This document shows positions 37,201 through 45,961 of a stretch of DNA of 48,617 nucleotides, in pieces. Position numbers and translations under genes: made by a program. Origin of the DNA: Methylomonas methanica (GTDB taxonomy: Bacteria; Pseudomonadota; Gammaproteobacteria; Methylococcales; Methylomonadaceae); NCBI GenBank assembly GCA_001644045.1, contig LUUF01000016.1, positions 1-48,617 on the forward strand, given 5' to 3'. How positions within the stretch are numbered: position 1 is the first letter of the stretch; every line of letters starts with the position of its first letter. The notes below the pieces were generated by a model. It saw only the letters and a list, made by a program, of their open reading frames with translations, had not been told where the DNA came from and searched no databases.

Positions 37201-37395
37201 GGTCTATTGCCGATGGCCTTGTCCACCAGCATAGGTAGCGAAACCCAGCGCCCGTTTGCCGTGGTGATAGTCGGCGGCATGTTGACCACCTTTTTGGTGG
37301 CGATGTTTATCCTGCCGGTGATTTATTCCTTCGTGACCAGCAAACAAATCCTCACGCCCGAAGAGGCCGACGAATTATTGGATAGCCAAGCATGA
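34288..37395 (+). CDS. heavy-metal RND efflux pump (CzcA family)
   Basis: This 1035-residue inner-membrane proton/cation antiporter exports metal cations. It has 12 transmembrane segments with two large periplasmic loops, in the HME-RND family layout. Transmembrane helix 4 has AIDFGIILDGAVVLIEN, with the two Asp and the Glu used for proton and metal handling in CzcA-type (divalent Zn/Co/Cd) pumps. The N-terminal ETPIEAYPDVTNTQV and the C-terminal GLLPMALSTSIGSETQRP are hallmarks. The exact metal is not certain. It overlaps the channel gene by four bases. Confidence 0.94.
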   Translation: MLRPLIEHCVHRRLVVITVAVIIAIFGIHAFMETPIEAYPDVTNTQVTVITLMPGYAPEEVERQVTVPLERVLNGTPNMLQMRSQSLFGLSLVTITFEDHIDSFHSRTEISQRISGAELPSSVTPVLAPDYTPLGEIYKFTLTSDRHSLYELRSEMEWNVSRKLRQVPGVADVLTFGGYYKEFHIQIDPTRVESVGLTLEDIGLAVEKSNKNVGAGFLSYGDQEMVVRGVGNLVSADDIKKIVLKNHEGTPVTVGDVGRLVQSYTPRRGTVGLDEHKDVVEGIVLLRRGQNPSRVLDALHEKVAELNGGILPAGMKIMPFLDRSELVSSTLHTVFDNLLHGFALVVGVVWLFLRSIRGSLIVATVIPLSLLVAFLGLYQLGMPANLISMGAIDFGIILDGAVVLIENVMHQAQHRKPQSRREMLHLIADAAVDVAKPAFFAMLIIIAALIPVFTLERVEGRIFRPLAMTYSFALSGGLIFALLLVPALCATFIQPKHALVAEAKFLKRLRDWYSRLLAQVLGKRLMALIFAGVLLFAGGLAGAGLGTEFLPELDEGDIHVFVEMPPSISLDKGQEVLLDMRQRLMKFPEVLGILSQQGRSEDGTDNEGVNMSETFVHLKHHEQWRPGWHKEKLVDAMRTSLEEIPGVRFNFSQPIKDNVEEAVSGVRGKVVLKIYGPDLEKMRTTLEEIKLLLAKVDGIIDLDLYRESRVPQLQIKLDRAALARNSFDVDRVQDTIEIGMAGRIVSELWQGERPVPIRLILPENERGDIEKIGNMNVVNPSGAYIPLRDLTTIDIAQGRTSIEREANSRYMALKFNVEGRDLGSVVHETMELVAANIKVPEDHFLNWGGEFENQQRAMARLGVVVPIAVLIVLGLLYSALQSARSAAAILIATPFAMTGGVFALMLTNIPLSVSAAIGFIALLGQVCLMGLLVLSATEEMRRGGMDLLAAIKEGATQRLRPVLMASLLALLGLLPMALSTSIGSETQRPFAVVIVGGMLTTFLVAMFILPVIYSFVTSKQILTPEEADELLDSQA

Positions 37396-38675
37396 AACCC
37401 AAAGCCAGTCTGATTTTGCTGATTTCCTTGTTAGCCAGCCCGTTTAGCTATGCCGAATCCGGGATAGAAAGCCAAACCTTGCCGGAAACGGTGACGATTC
37501 GGGATTTGCTGCAAATCGTCAGGGAGAAAAGCCCCAGATATGCATTGGTCCGCAGCCAAATTGAAGCCGCCGAGGCGGAAGTGGTGGCTGCCAATGTGTT
37601 GCCCAATCCCAAAATCAGTTACGGCCGTTTCGATCAGGCCGGCGGGCGCCGCAATACCCAATTCGACGGCCCGTCACAGCAAAATATCACCGTTGAAGTA
37701 CCGATGCTGTTGGCCGGACAGCGCGGTGCGCGTAAGGACAATGCGGAACGGCAGGTTGAAGTCGCGGCGGCCCGCGTCGAGGTGGATTACAACCAGTTGA
37801 TTCGCGAATCCTGGCGGCTGTTTGCGCAATTACTGGCTAACCAGCTGCGGGTATCGGTGCTGGATGAGGCCAGGATGGAGTTGGAGCGCCTGCAAACCAT
37901 CGTCTCCGGCAAACAAAACGCCGGTACCGCCAGCCAATACGATGTGCTGCGGATCACCCAGGAAGTGCAGAGTCTGAATACCCGTTTGGAAAACGCGCAA
38001 ACCAATCTGACCAGCACCGTTGGCGAGCTGGCGAGTTTGCTGGGTTTTCCCAACTGGAAGCCGCAAGCCAGCGGTACGCTGGAGCCGATTGGCGTGTCGG
38101 CGGACGTGGATAAATTATGGCAACAAGCCGAGCACAATAATCCCGACCTGGAAACAGCCCGCCGGGAAATGATCGCGGCGGATTCAGGGCTGGAGCGGGC
38201 CGAGCGGGAACGCTGGCCGGTGCCTTCGTTGATGTTCGGTACTGCATTCACCGATAAGCCTTACGGCAATACTACTTTCGCCGGCGTATCGGTCGATCTG
38301 CCGATTTTCGATCGCGGCCAAGGTGGCATGGCCCGCGCTGCTGCCGAAGTGCATGCCAGCCAGTTAAAGCGCGAATTGCTGATGGCGTCCACGCGCCAGG
38401 AATTGGAACGTGCTGTTGACGTATTGGCGCGCCGTCGGGCGACGCTGGCTAAAGCCGAAAAAGAAGTGGTGGCGCCGTTACCGACCTTGAAACAAATGGC
38501 CGAAGACGCTTACCGTTTGGGGCAAACCGGTCTGATCGAATTGCTGGATTCGTCGCGCACCCGTACCGAAATCAAGCTGAATCATCTGGAGTTGATTCAA
38601 AATGAAATCGAAGCGGAATTGGATGTGATGAATGCCTCGGGCTTGTTGGCGGTTTATTTCGAAAATCCGGCATGA
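37392..38675 (+). CDS. outer-membrane efflux channel (CzcC/TolC family)
   Basis: This 427-residue outer-membrane factor completes the RND complex. It has a Sec signal (residues 1-21, cleavage near SYA) and two TolC-like helical repeats: roughly residues 35-230 starting with TIRDLLQIVREKSPRYALVRSQIEAAE, and 235-425. GQTGLIELLDSSRTRTEIKLN is a typical late motif. It overlaps czcA by ATGA, so it is translationally coupled. Confidence 0.92.
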   Translation: MKPKASLILLISLLASPFSYAESGIESQTLPETVTIRDLLQIVREKSPRYALVRSQIEAAEAEVVAANVLPNPKISYGRFDQAGGRRNTQFDGPSQQNITVEVPMLLAGQRGARKDNAERQVEVAAARVEVDYNQLIRESWRLFAQLLANQLRVSVLDEARMELERLQTIVSGKQNAGTASQYDVLRITQEVQSLNTRLENAQTNLTSTVGELASLLGFPNWKPQASGTLEPIGVSADVDKLWQQAEHNNPDLETARREMIAADSGLERAERERWPVPSLMFGTAFTDKPYGNTTFAGVSVDLPIFDRGQGGMARAAAEVHASQLKRELLMASTRQELERAVDVLARRRATLAKAEKEVVAPLPTLKQMAEDAYRLGQTGLIELLDSSRTRTEIKLNHLELIQNEIEAELDVMNASGLLAVYFENPA

Positions 38676-38694
38676 TGCTGCTGGGTTCGCAAGC

Positions 38695-39361
38695 TTATCG
38701 GGTTCTGTCCAGCTTGCGGTAACCGATAGCTTCGCTGAGGTGAGGGATTTCAATATTTTTTGAATCTGCCAGGTCAGCAATCGTTCTCGCCAGTTTCAAA
38801 ATCCGGTGATAAGCCCGGTGTGACAGACCGAATTTTTCCAGAGCTTGTTCCAACAACTGGTGGCCGGCTTCGGACAAGGTACAAATAGTTTTAACCTCGG
38901 CGGCGGTCAGTGCGGCATTGGCCTTGCCTTGGCGCCGGTAAGCAATTTCTCGGGCTGCCACTACGCGTTGACGAATGGTCTCGCTAAGCTCTTCGCCGGT
39001 AGCCGAACCTTTGCGCAATACCTCCAGCGCGACGCGCGGCACTTCCATATGCATGTCTATCCTGTCTAGCAAAGGTCCGGAAACTCTGGCCCGATAGCGG
39101 GCGACTTGTTCAGAAGTGCAGCGGCAACGTCCGGAGGCGTCGCCCAAGTAGCCGCATGGGCAGGGGTTCATCGCCGCGATCAATTGAAATCTGGCCGGAA
39201 AATCGGCCTGGCGGTTGGCGCGGGAAATCGTGATATGGCCGGTTTCCAAGGGTTCGCGCAGCACTTCCAGGACTTTTCTATCGAATTCCGGCAGTTCGTC
39301 CAAAAATAATGCACCGTTGTGCGACAGGGATATTTCGCCGGGCTTGGGATTGCTGCCGCCG
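38695..39361 (-). pseudogene. comM: comM (yifB) 3' part, cut by the Tn7-like transposon
   Basis: This is the C-terminal 222 or so residues of ComM/YifB, a Mg-chelatase-like AAA+ helicase that promotes branch migration during natural transformation. The fragment begins within the conserved Gly-Gly-Ser-Asn-Pro (GGSNPKPGE) and keeps the Walker B segment HNGALFLDELPEF, the Arg-rich cysteine cluster (CPCGYLGDASGRCRC) and the C-terminal helical part. The N-terminal half with Walker A is missing at the transposon edge. It was the target site of the insertion. It is unlikely to be functional. Confidence 0.93.
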
Positions 39362-39418
39362 TGTAAACAAGATCGCTTTTTGCGACTATTTTTGTTTATA
39401 GGGGTGTAAAATGCGACT
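39362..39418. repeat. transposon end with candidate TnsB-binding repeats
   Basis: TGTAAA occurs at 39362-39367 and 39405-39410, and TGCGACT at 39381-39387 and 39412-39418 (31-43 bp apart). These may be two degenerate TnsB sites between the element tip and tnsA; the second overlaps the tnsA start codon. The five bases before the tip (CGCCG) would be the target duplication, which cannot be confirmed without the other end. Confidence 0.45.
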
Positions 39419-40106
39419 CGTGAATTCATGGTTAAAAATTGAGAAATCCTCCGGAGGCGTCAGACGAATCCCTACGAATGTAAGGAGTCTTACTGGAACC
39501 GTAAACGGACAGGAGTTTGAGTCTTCACTCGAACGTGATCTTCTATTGCTTGTGCATTGGGATTGCGAGGTTGATTGGTATCAAAGTCAGCCGGTCAAAA
39601 TTGAGTATTTAGATGATCAAGGCAAGCAGCGCAGCTACACGCCTGACTTGCTCGTCACATACCGTTCTGACTATGATCAGAGCATCCAGCAACAGAATCC
39701 TCGCCGACCATTATTGTGCGAAGTTAAATATCGCGGTGATTTGATAAAGCAAAAAGATCAGCTCAAACCGAAATTTAAGGCGGCTCGTGCATATGCGAAA
39801 AGCCAGGGCTATGAATTTCGTGTTCTTACCGAACGAGAAATTAGAACTGATTATCTAAAAAATATTCAGTTTCTGTGGTCATATCGCTACGCTGATTTTC
39901 ACGAGCATCATTATAAAAAGTTGAAAATGGTTTTGGACGAGCTGGGAGAAACAACGGTTTCCAGGCTACTTGAAGTAAGTTACTCGTCGAAAGAACTGAA
40001 AGGAGAAGCCCTATGGACGCTCTGGTGCATGATTTCTCGATTATGGGTTAAATGTGATTTGACTATCCCTTTATCGATGCAGTCAACAATATGGGGTGAT
40101 GAATGA
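39411..40106 (+). CDS. tnsA: transposition endonuclease TnsA
   Basis: TnsA, 231 residues, is a restriction-enzyme-like nuclease that cuts the 5' ends, giving cut-and-paste transposition. Catalytic residues appear as Glu41 (FESSLERDLL), Asp79 (YTPDLLV), and Glu104/Lys106 (LLCEVKY). A C-terminal helical region that should contact TnsC follows. The ATG has AGGGG upstream, only 49 bp from the element tip. It overlaps tnsB by ATGA-type coupling. Confidence 0.93.
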   Translation: MRLVNSWLKIEKSSGGVRRIPTNVRSLTGTVNGQEFESSLERDLLLLVHWDCEVDWYQSQPVKIEYLDDQGKQRSYTPDLLVTYRSDYDQSIQQQNPRRPLLCEVKYRGDLIKQKDQLKPKFKAARAYAKSQGYEFRVLTEREIRTDYLKNIQFLWSYRYADFHEHHYKKLKMVLDELGETTVSRLLEVSYSSKELKGEALWTLWCMISRLWVKCDLTIPLSMQSTIWGDE

Positions 40107-41992
40107 TTATGTTGGCAAAAACACGCATTCTGCCGGGTTCAGTTGTTTATCATGAATCGACACGTTATCAGGTTGTCGACTTAGTCAGCGCGACTCATCT
40201 AGTCATTAAAAATCATGATGGTAAAACCAAAACGGTTAAAGCTAGCGATGTAACTCCAGATTTGGCACAGCCTTCCGGGTCATTGCCAGATCTAAGTGTT
40301 ATCCCCCAGGATAAATGGGAGCGTGCGCTGGAGATTTACCTTGCGATACAGCCTCTGCTTGCTATGGGCGTTGGCCGTACTCGGGCAGATGTTAAGAAAG
40401 TTGCTGATGGGATGGATAAGCATGTCGCGACCGTTTATCGATGGATTGATGACTATGAGTCCTCAGGTTTGCTTTCTTCTCTTATCCGGAAGACCAGGAA
40501 AGATGTGGGCTCTAAGCGCCTTGACCCTCAAGTTGAAGAAATTATCAAACAGGTTATTGAAGAGCTCTATTTGGATTCGCAGCGGCGAACGCCAACCAAA
40601 GTAGCCAAAGAGGCGCGAAAAAGATGTAAGCAAAACGGTTTGCCTGAACCCGACCCGCAAACCGTGCGAACGCGAATTTTAGAGATCAGTGAAGAATACC
40701 GCATGCGCAAACGTCGAGGGGCGAAAGCCGCTGCGGAACACTTTGATCATATACAGGGCTCATTTCCGGGTGCAGAGTACCCTTTAGCCGTTGTGCAAAT
40801 TGATCATACCCCGATGGATGTCATTTTGGTCGATGACGTAAATAGAATGCCTATCAATAGGCCATTTCTAACCATTGCAACAGACGTTTACAGCAAAATG
40901 TGTGTTGGCTACTATTTGTCTCTCGACCACCCAGGAGCACTAGCAACTGGATTATGCATATCTCGCGCTATATTGGGGAAAGAGTCGATTTTGGCGTCGC
41001 TCGGGCTGGATGATATGTCATGGCCATGTTGTGGGGTGATGACGCGTATTCATACCGACAATGCTAAAGAATTTCGAGGAAACCTTCTTGGGATAGCGAC
41101 CAAGCAGTACGGCATTATTGCCGAACGACGCCCCAAAGGACGGCCTCACTATGGCGGGCATGTTGAGCGAGCGTTTCGCACTTTTATGCACGAAGTACAT
41201 AACGAACTGCCAGGTACAACATTCTCAAATGTTCGCGAGAAACTGGAGTACGACGCGGAAGGTCGGGCTGTAATGACTATCGATGCGCTTGAGAAATGGT
41301 TTACGCTTTTCATTTTAGGGGTATATCACCAATCTCCGCACGCTGGTAATGATGGTTTGCCACCGATCATCAAGTGGGATCGGGGCGTATATGGAACCGA
41401 TAACGAAATTGGTACAGGTGTTCCTATGCGCGTTTCTGATGAGGAACGATTGAAGCTGGATTTTATGCCTGTCATCATGGCTACGGTTCAACGATATGGG
41501 ATTCAAATCCAAGGCGTACATTATTGGTGTGACGCACTCAGACATTTTGCGGGCGATCATGATCCCAATGCAGGAAAAAACAGACCTAAATACATTTGTC
41601 GATACGATCCTCGCAATTTAAGCAAAATATGGATGTTTGACCCTAAGTCGGAAAAATATATTGAAGTGCCCTATAGAGATCTTTCTCGACCACCTGTTAG
41701 CTTGTGGGAAATTAAAGAGTCTAAGCGCCAACTTAAAAAAGAATCCATGGCGACGACAAACGAAGAGTTAATCTTCAAGACGATTGACCGTATGCGAGAG
41801 CTTGTTGCTGACGAAGCGGGTAAAACGAAAGCTGCTAGAGTTAAACGACAAAAACAAAAACAGTGGAATTCGGCTTCTGAAGGGGCGTTAGAAAATACGA
41901 AAAAGGGTTTTAAGGCGGTGGTGGATAAGCCAGAGAGCGTGCCGAATTCTGAATCTTTTGCACCATTTGAAGGTATCAGGGAGGCAGAATGA
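40103..41992 (+). CDS. tnsB: transposase TnsB (DDE)
   Basis: TnsB, 629 residues, is a retroviral-integrase-like transposase that cuts and joins 3' ends. N-terminal helix-turn-helix domains bind the ends. The DDE triad is Asp234 (VVQIDHTPMD), Asp319 (RIHTDNAKEFRG) and Glu355 (HYGGHVERAF). A mu-type C-terminal beta-barrel and a Lys/Arg-rich tail follow. It overlaps both tnsA and tnsC by four bases. Confidence 0.95.
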   Translation: MIMLAKTRILPGSVVYHESTRYQVVDLVSATHLVIKNHDGKTKTVKASDVTPDLAQPSGSLPDLSVIPQDKWERALEIYLAIQPLLAMGVGRTRADVKKVADGMDKHVATVYRWIDDYESSGLLSSLIRKTRKDVGSKRLDPQVEEIIKQVIEELYLDSQRRTPTKVAKEARKRCKQNGLPEPDPQTVRTRILEISEEYRMRKRRGAKAAAEHFDHIQGSFPGAEYPLAVVQIDHTPMDVILVDDVNRMPINRPFLTIATDVYSKMCVGYYLSLDHPGALATGLCISRAILGKESILASLGLDDMSWPCCGVMTRIHTDNAKEFRGNLLGIATKQYGIIAERRPKGRPHYGGHVERAFRTFMHEVHNELPGTTFSNVREKLEYDAEGRAVMTIDALEKWFTLFILGVYHQSPHAGNDGLPPIIKWDRGVYGTDNEIGTGVPMRVSDEERLKLDFMPVIMATVQRYGIQIQGVHYWCDALRHFAGDHDPNAGKNRPKYICRYDPRNLSKIWMFDPKSEKYIEVPYRDLSRPPVSLWEIKESKRQLKKESMATTNEELIFKTIDRMRELVADEAGKTKAARVKRQKQKQWNSASEGALENTKKGFKAVVDKPESVPNSESFAPFEGIREAE

Positions 41993-42882
41993 GTGAAATC
42001 GCTAGGCAATTATCTAAGCGAGCACTGGAATTGCTCGAATTGTCAGATGCGGAGCGACTGGCGCATATTGATAAGCCGTTTTTTATCCCTTATCAAAAAG
42101 CGTCTGAATTATTGGCAGAGATGGAAGACCTTTTGGAGCATCCCAAGACGAATAGGATGCCCAATCTACTGATTGTGGGGCGATCTGACAATGGAAAAAC
42201 TGAAATTCTTAGGGAGTTTTTGCACAGACATCCTGCTGAAGATCGGGCTGGGCTAGATTCAGTTTTTGCACCTGTAATCTATATCCAGTCACCGCCTGGG
42301 CCGAGTGAGCATATATTTCTTAATAATTTATTGATGCTTTTGGGCGCTACAGTTCGAACAAACGACTCAGCCGATCGAAAATTATTGCAACTGCTAGCTA
42401 TCTTGCCGAGATTACAGACCAAAGTGCTGATGGTGGATGAGTTAAATGCACTGCTTGCCGGCAGCGCAACAAAGCAGCGTTTCTTACTTAATATGCTGAA
42501 ATTCATTAGCAATGAGCTGCAAATTTGTATTGTGGCAGCTGGTACGCTGGAGGCTGAGCACGCCATACGCAGCGATGCCCAGTTGCAGAGTCGGTTTCCA
42601 ATGCGCGCCTTGCCGAGATGGCAGCAAGGCGAAGACTTTAGACGTTTGCTTTACAACTTTGAGTATCTATTACCTCTGAAGCAACCATCCGAGATCTATA
42701 AAGGTGAGATTGCCAGTAAATTATATGGCCTCAGCGAAGGCGTTATCGGTGAGGTGGCCAAAATATTGCGAAGTGCTGCCAGATACGCTATCCAGAGTAA
42801 TGAAGAGCGCATTTCAATAGATGTCATTTCAAAATGTACTTATGTGTCCCGTAAAGGCGACGTGCGTGTCGAGTTGCTATGA
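41989..42882 (+). CDS. tnsC: AAA+ transposition regulator TnsC (TniB-type)
   Basis: TnsC, 297 residues, is an AAA+ ATPase that forms filaments and connects the transposase with the target selector. It has Walker A GRSDNGKT (64-71), Walker B LMVDELNALLAG, and sensor-like IVAAGTLEAE. It is short, like TniB of Tn5053-type elements. Its 3' end overlaps the tniQ start by up to 62 bases. Confidence 0.93.
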   Translation: MSEIARQLSKRALELLELSDAERLAHIDKPFFIPYQKASELLAEMEDLLEHPKTNRMPNLLIVGRSDNGKTEILREFLHRHPAEDRAGLDSVFAPVIYIQSPPGPSEHIFLNNLLMLLGATVRTNDSADRKLLQLLAILPRLQTKVLMVDELNALLAGSATKQRFLLNMLKFISNELQICIVAAGTLEAEHAIRSDAQLQSRFPMRALPRWQQGEDFRRLLYNFEYLLPLKQPSEIYKGEIASKLYGLSEGVIGEVAKILRSAARYAIQSNEERISIDVISKCTYVSRKGDVRVELL

Positions 42883-44455
42883 CACATTGCTGGGACTAAG
42901 CGGCCAGTTATGGCCTGTCCATTTACAGCCGAAAGAGGATGAGCTTCTTAGTTCATGGATTATTCGATTGGCACATGCGCACGGATATAAAGTGCAAACG
43001 ATGTGCTCAATGTTGCTTGGAAGTGATGCTGCTATTTGGAATCGGGATATCGACCAACTGGCACCTAATGAAGACTTGCAAAGGCTATCCACAATTTCGG
43101 GGGCCTCGGCTGAGCGCATAGAACAAACGACACTGCGTAGTTTAGAGGGTATTCTTTTTGAAAAGCATACGCCAAATGGTATTTGTCGTTGGATCGTGCC
43201 TATCGGTGTTTTTCATCGATCAAGGCGTCGGCCAGGGCTCATGTTTTGCCCAGAATGCCTTAAAGAAGATCCTGAGCCTTATTTTCGCAAAACATGGCGA
43301 TTGGCGTTTGCGACAATATGCGCCGAGCATGCTTGCTATCTCTTAGATGTCTGTCCGAATTGTCATTCTCCATTGGCACCCCACCGTTCTGATATGCAAT
43401 CACGAACGGTTTTTCCTAAAGCAGGGCTGAATGCTTGTTGCTGGAAGTGCGGCTTTGACTATAGGAAAACGATTGAACAACCTCATTTGCTTGAAGAATC
43501 GCATGTGCGATTTCAAGAAAAGTTAGAGCATGCTTTGAAAAATGGATATGTTGAATGGGCCAATAGCCCGAATATGCACTCTCTCGTCTTTTTTGAGGGC
43601 CTGCGCGTTTTAATTGCCGGGCTCACGTCTAGGCAGACCCGAAATCGACTTAAGCGATCAACAAATATTAGTGTTGCCGAATTAAGTGATTTCCCAAAAA
43701 ACGGATTTGAATTCGCGAATTTGCCGAGTCGTCGAGAGCTATTCTCTATCTTGGCGAAGGTCACAGAGCGTTGGCCGGAAAGTTTTGTGGATCTAATTCA
43801 TGAATGTGATTTGCGCTATGCTGACTTAAAGGGAGATGGCCTTCGGCGACCCTATTGGTATGAAGATGTAATTCATTTGGAAGCCAGTGCCAGGAGGATA
43901 GCAACAAGTGACGCCGAGTTTAATTCGATTTCCAATGCAGTAATAGCTAGAAATGTTAAGTTCTCAGCCTTTAAAGCAAAACTGCTGTTTGATCGCAAGC
44001 TCCATTGGCAGCCGGTGACATCAGTCTCTGATGAAATATACGACGAATTGCTCATCAGTATCGATCATGAAATTGCTCGGACTCTGGATAGTAAAGACAG
44101 AGCAGTTTTGATTCGTGACAAGATCATGTTCGCTGTTGGGAGAGTACTTAAACTGAGTCAAAACGAGCTTGCTTGTTTGACGCTTGATAAAGTACGCCAG
44201 CGAGTCACTAACACAGAAGTTGCTGATTTTTACAACAATGCAAAAACACCAGCGCAAGCAAAAGCTTGGGTTGAGTGGTATTGGGAAAATATAAGGCATC
44301 AGCTTGAGCCGAGTGAATCTGTTGGCCACGTTTTCACTTCGATACAAAGTAAAAAAGGGCTTAGGCGTAGCGCTGTAGGTTACCGATTTCGACGGGCTGT
44401 GGATGCAGCAATGTTGACAAGGGAAATTGCTGAGTATGGCGCATGGGTTAAGTAA
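42821..44455 (+). CDS. tniQ: target-selection protein TniQ/TnsD
   Basis: This 544-residue TniQ-domain protein probably recognises the comM attachment site. The N-terminal PKEDELLSSWIIRLAHAHGY is the TniQ opening. Zinc-finger pairs follow as MFCPECLKEDPEPYF, VCPNCHSPLAPH and CCWKCGFDYR. The C-terminal 300 residues are the long TnsD-type extension that in glmS-type elements reads the target DNA. The start is uncertain within the overlap with tnsC (ATG at 42821 or a later codon). It ends in EYGAWVK. Confidence 0.9.
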   Translation: MSFQNVLMCPVKATCVSSCYDTLLGLSGQLWPVHLQPKEDELLSSWIIRLAHAHGYKVQTMCSMLLGSDAAIWNRDIDQLAPNEDLQRLSTISGASAERIEQTTLRSLEGILFEKHTPNGICRWIVPIGVFHRSRRRPGLMFCPECLKEDPEPYFRKTWRLAFATICAEHACYLLDVCPNCHSPLAPHRSDMQSRTVFPKAGLNACCWKCGFDYRKTIEQPHLLEESHVRFQEKLEHALKNGYVEWANSPNMHSLVFFEGLRVLIAGLTSRQTRNRLKRSTNISVAELSDFPKNGFEFANLPSRRELFSILAKVTERWPESFVDLIHECDLRYADLKGDGLRRPYWYEDVIHLEASARRIATSDAEFNSISNAVIARNVKFSAFKAKLLFDRKLHWQPVTSVSDEIYDELLISIDHEIARTLDSKDRAVLIRDKIMFAVGRVLKLSQNELACLTLDKVRQRVTNTEVADFYNNAKTPAQAKAWVEWYWENIRHQLEPSESVGHVFTSIQSKKGLRRSAVGYRFRRAVDAAMLTREIAEYGAWVK

Positions 44456-44531
44456 GGGAAACTTTATACGTCGCCGACACCACCGCTACGTCAGGCGTCT
44501 ATGGATGGCAATGTCTAAGAGGTTTGCCGTT

Positions 44532-45227
44532 TTACATGGGCAACCATATAAAAGCGCAAGCCAGAGCGATGACGCTTTCAAAATTGCGTTTCAATTTGTC
44601 ATACCGTGTTGCGATAGCTCTGAAATGTTTCAGTCGCGCAAACACATTTTCAACCAGGTGGCGATACTTGTAGAGGCACCAATCCATGGCCTCATTGCCA
44701 ATGGTTGAATTCTGCTTTCTTGGAATGACGGGCATAGCACCTTTCTCTCGAATTTGAATCCGTAAGGGTTCGCTGTCATAGCCTTTGTCAGCAATCATAT
44801 AGCTAGCCAAGGGAAGCTTCGCCACTAATTCCGGTGCTTCTTTACAATCGTGGACTTCGCCGCCCGTGACCGAGAAATGAATGGGCAGTCCGCAGGCATC
44901 CACGGCCATATGGATTTTGGTGGTATTACCCGCTACCGATTTTCCGATCGCCGTTTCCCGTTCATGGGCTGCGCCGCTACTATGTTGATGCGCTTTCACA
45001 ATACTGCCATCAATGAATGTCCACTCCAAATCCGGGTCCACAACCAGCTCCTGAAAGATGCCCATCAGTTTTTCTTGAAGCGACCAGGCATTGAATCGTT
45101 TATACACGGCATTCCACTTGCCAAACGTTGCCGGCAGATCTCGCTAAGGACAGCCGATTCGCATACGATAAAAAATACCTTCTACCGTTTGCCGAAGCGT
45201 CGGCTTGTCGTAAATCCTCACGCTCAT
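44532..45227 (-). pseudogene. IS5-family transposase, truncated and with an in-frame TAG
   Basis: An IS1031/ISL2-type DDE transposase frame runs from an ATG at 45227 (MSVRIYDKPTLRQTVEGIFYR) to the stop at 44532. Codon 28 is TAG, in the place of the Trp of the conserved CPWRDLP. The usual first ~30 residues are also missing. The DDE segments DGSIVKAHQHSSG, ADKGYDS and HLVENVFARLKHFRAIATRYDK are intact. It follows res-like sequence directly, so it inserted in, or recombined with, a restriction gene. Confidence 0.85.
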
Positions 45228-45384
45228 CCTTGTTTTTGGCTCGCAGGCTGTCATACGTCAGCACGGCAATCACAACTTCGTCGCGCACGACATCGGCATT
45301 GAATTGTCCGCCACCGGCCAGTAATTGTTCCTTCGACAGTACACTCACTTGTCCGCCTAATGCCTCAACCGCCGCTTCATCCTC
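45228..45384 (-). pseudogene. type III restriction (Res-like) fragment
   Basis: The minus-strand frame reads ALGGQVSVLSKEQLLAGGG, ending in VLTYDSLRAKNKD. This resembles a helicase-type segment of type III restriction Res subunits. It is cut off by the IS5 transposase at about 45228 and merges at its other side with the antiparallel mod fragment at about 45360. Only about 50 residues remain, so the family call is moderate. Confidence 0.45.
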
Positions 45385-45711
45385 ATCGAAACGATGGACT
45401 ATGCCGAGACCATCACGGCTGAACGTGTTCGCCGCGCCATGACCGGCTATGGCGAAGGCACTAAGGTCATCGCCGGGCTAGGCGGCAGTTTCGATTACTA
45501 CACCACTGGCGAACGGCTATTGCAAGATGATGGCATGCTGAACCCCACAGTCGGGCTGTCGGCTATAAGGGACTATGTGGCGTGGACAGAGGGCATTCCC
45601 ATCGGCCAATGCGCGCCACTCGTTCCAATAACAACAGAGGGCAACGCCAGTTCACCTTTCTGGCTGGGTGAAGCGCACGGCATGGAGCTATTCTTCGTAT
45701 GGGACGATATG
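45360..45711 (+). pseudogene. type III DNA methyltransferase (Mod) C-terminal fragment
   Basis: This about 115-residue plus-strand fragment starts RRFILIETMDYAETITAERV and contains LGGSFDYYTTGERLL and GNASSPFWLGEAHGM. It matches the C-terminal part of type III Mod proteins. It begins just after a stop, with no start codon or catalytic motifs, and breaks off at WDDMQ, where zinc-finger sequence begins. mod and res are normally codirectional, and here they face opposite ways, so at least one rearrangement occurred. Confidence 0.6.
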
Positions 45712-45961
45712 CAATCACACGCAACGCGCTTGCCAATGGTGTGGCGGTAGTTTGAAAACCCAAGGTCGGTTTCGAGTCTGTGCCAACCGTCGCTGTGATT
45801 TCGTCGAACCGATTTGTCCACGCTGCGATGGTGCCATGGTCCTTAGGAAAGGGGCTTACGGTCAATTCTGGGGCTGCTCCCTCTATCGTAAAGGCACTGA
45901 GTTTTCATGCTCCCATACCGAACAATTTATCGATCTGCAGGCAGCGAGAACTAGAGCATAG
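45712..45961 (+). pseudogene. topoisomerase-type zinc-finger fragment
   Basis: An 82-residue frame carries three Cys-rich modules: CQWCGGSL, CANRRCDF/CPRCDGAM, and WGCSLYRKGTEFSC. This is the C4 zinc-ribbon pattern found at the C-terminus of DNA topoisomerase I and of some helicases and nucleases. It has no start codon of its own, following directly on the mod fragment. It is a remnant or chance fusion. Confidence 0.55.

Larger units (their letters stand above)
39362..44455 (+). mobile_element. Tn7-like transposon in comM (one end and transposition genes)
   Basis: The element starts at TGTAAAC (39362), right at the break in comM, and carries tnsA, tnsB, tnsC and tniQ in overlapping order. 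No tnsE is seen. comM is a known attachment gene of the Tn6022/AbaR-type Tn7-like family, and the break at the Gly-Gly-Gly-Ser codons matches that family's site. The far end and the remaining comM half were not found in the window, so the true right boundary is beyond 44455 and perhaps beyond the window. Confidence 0.88.
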
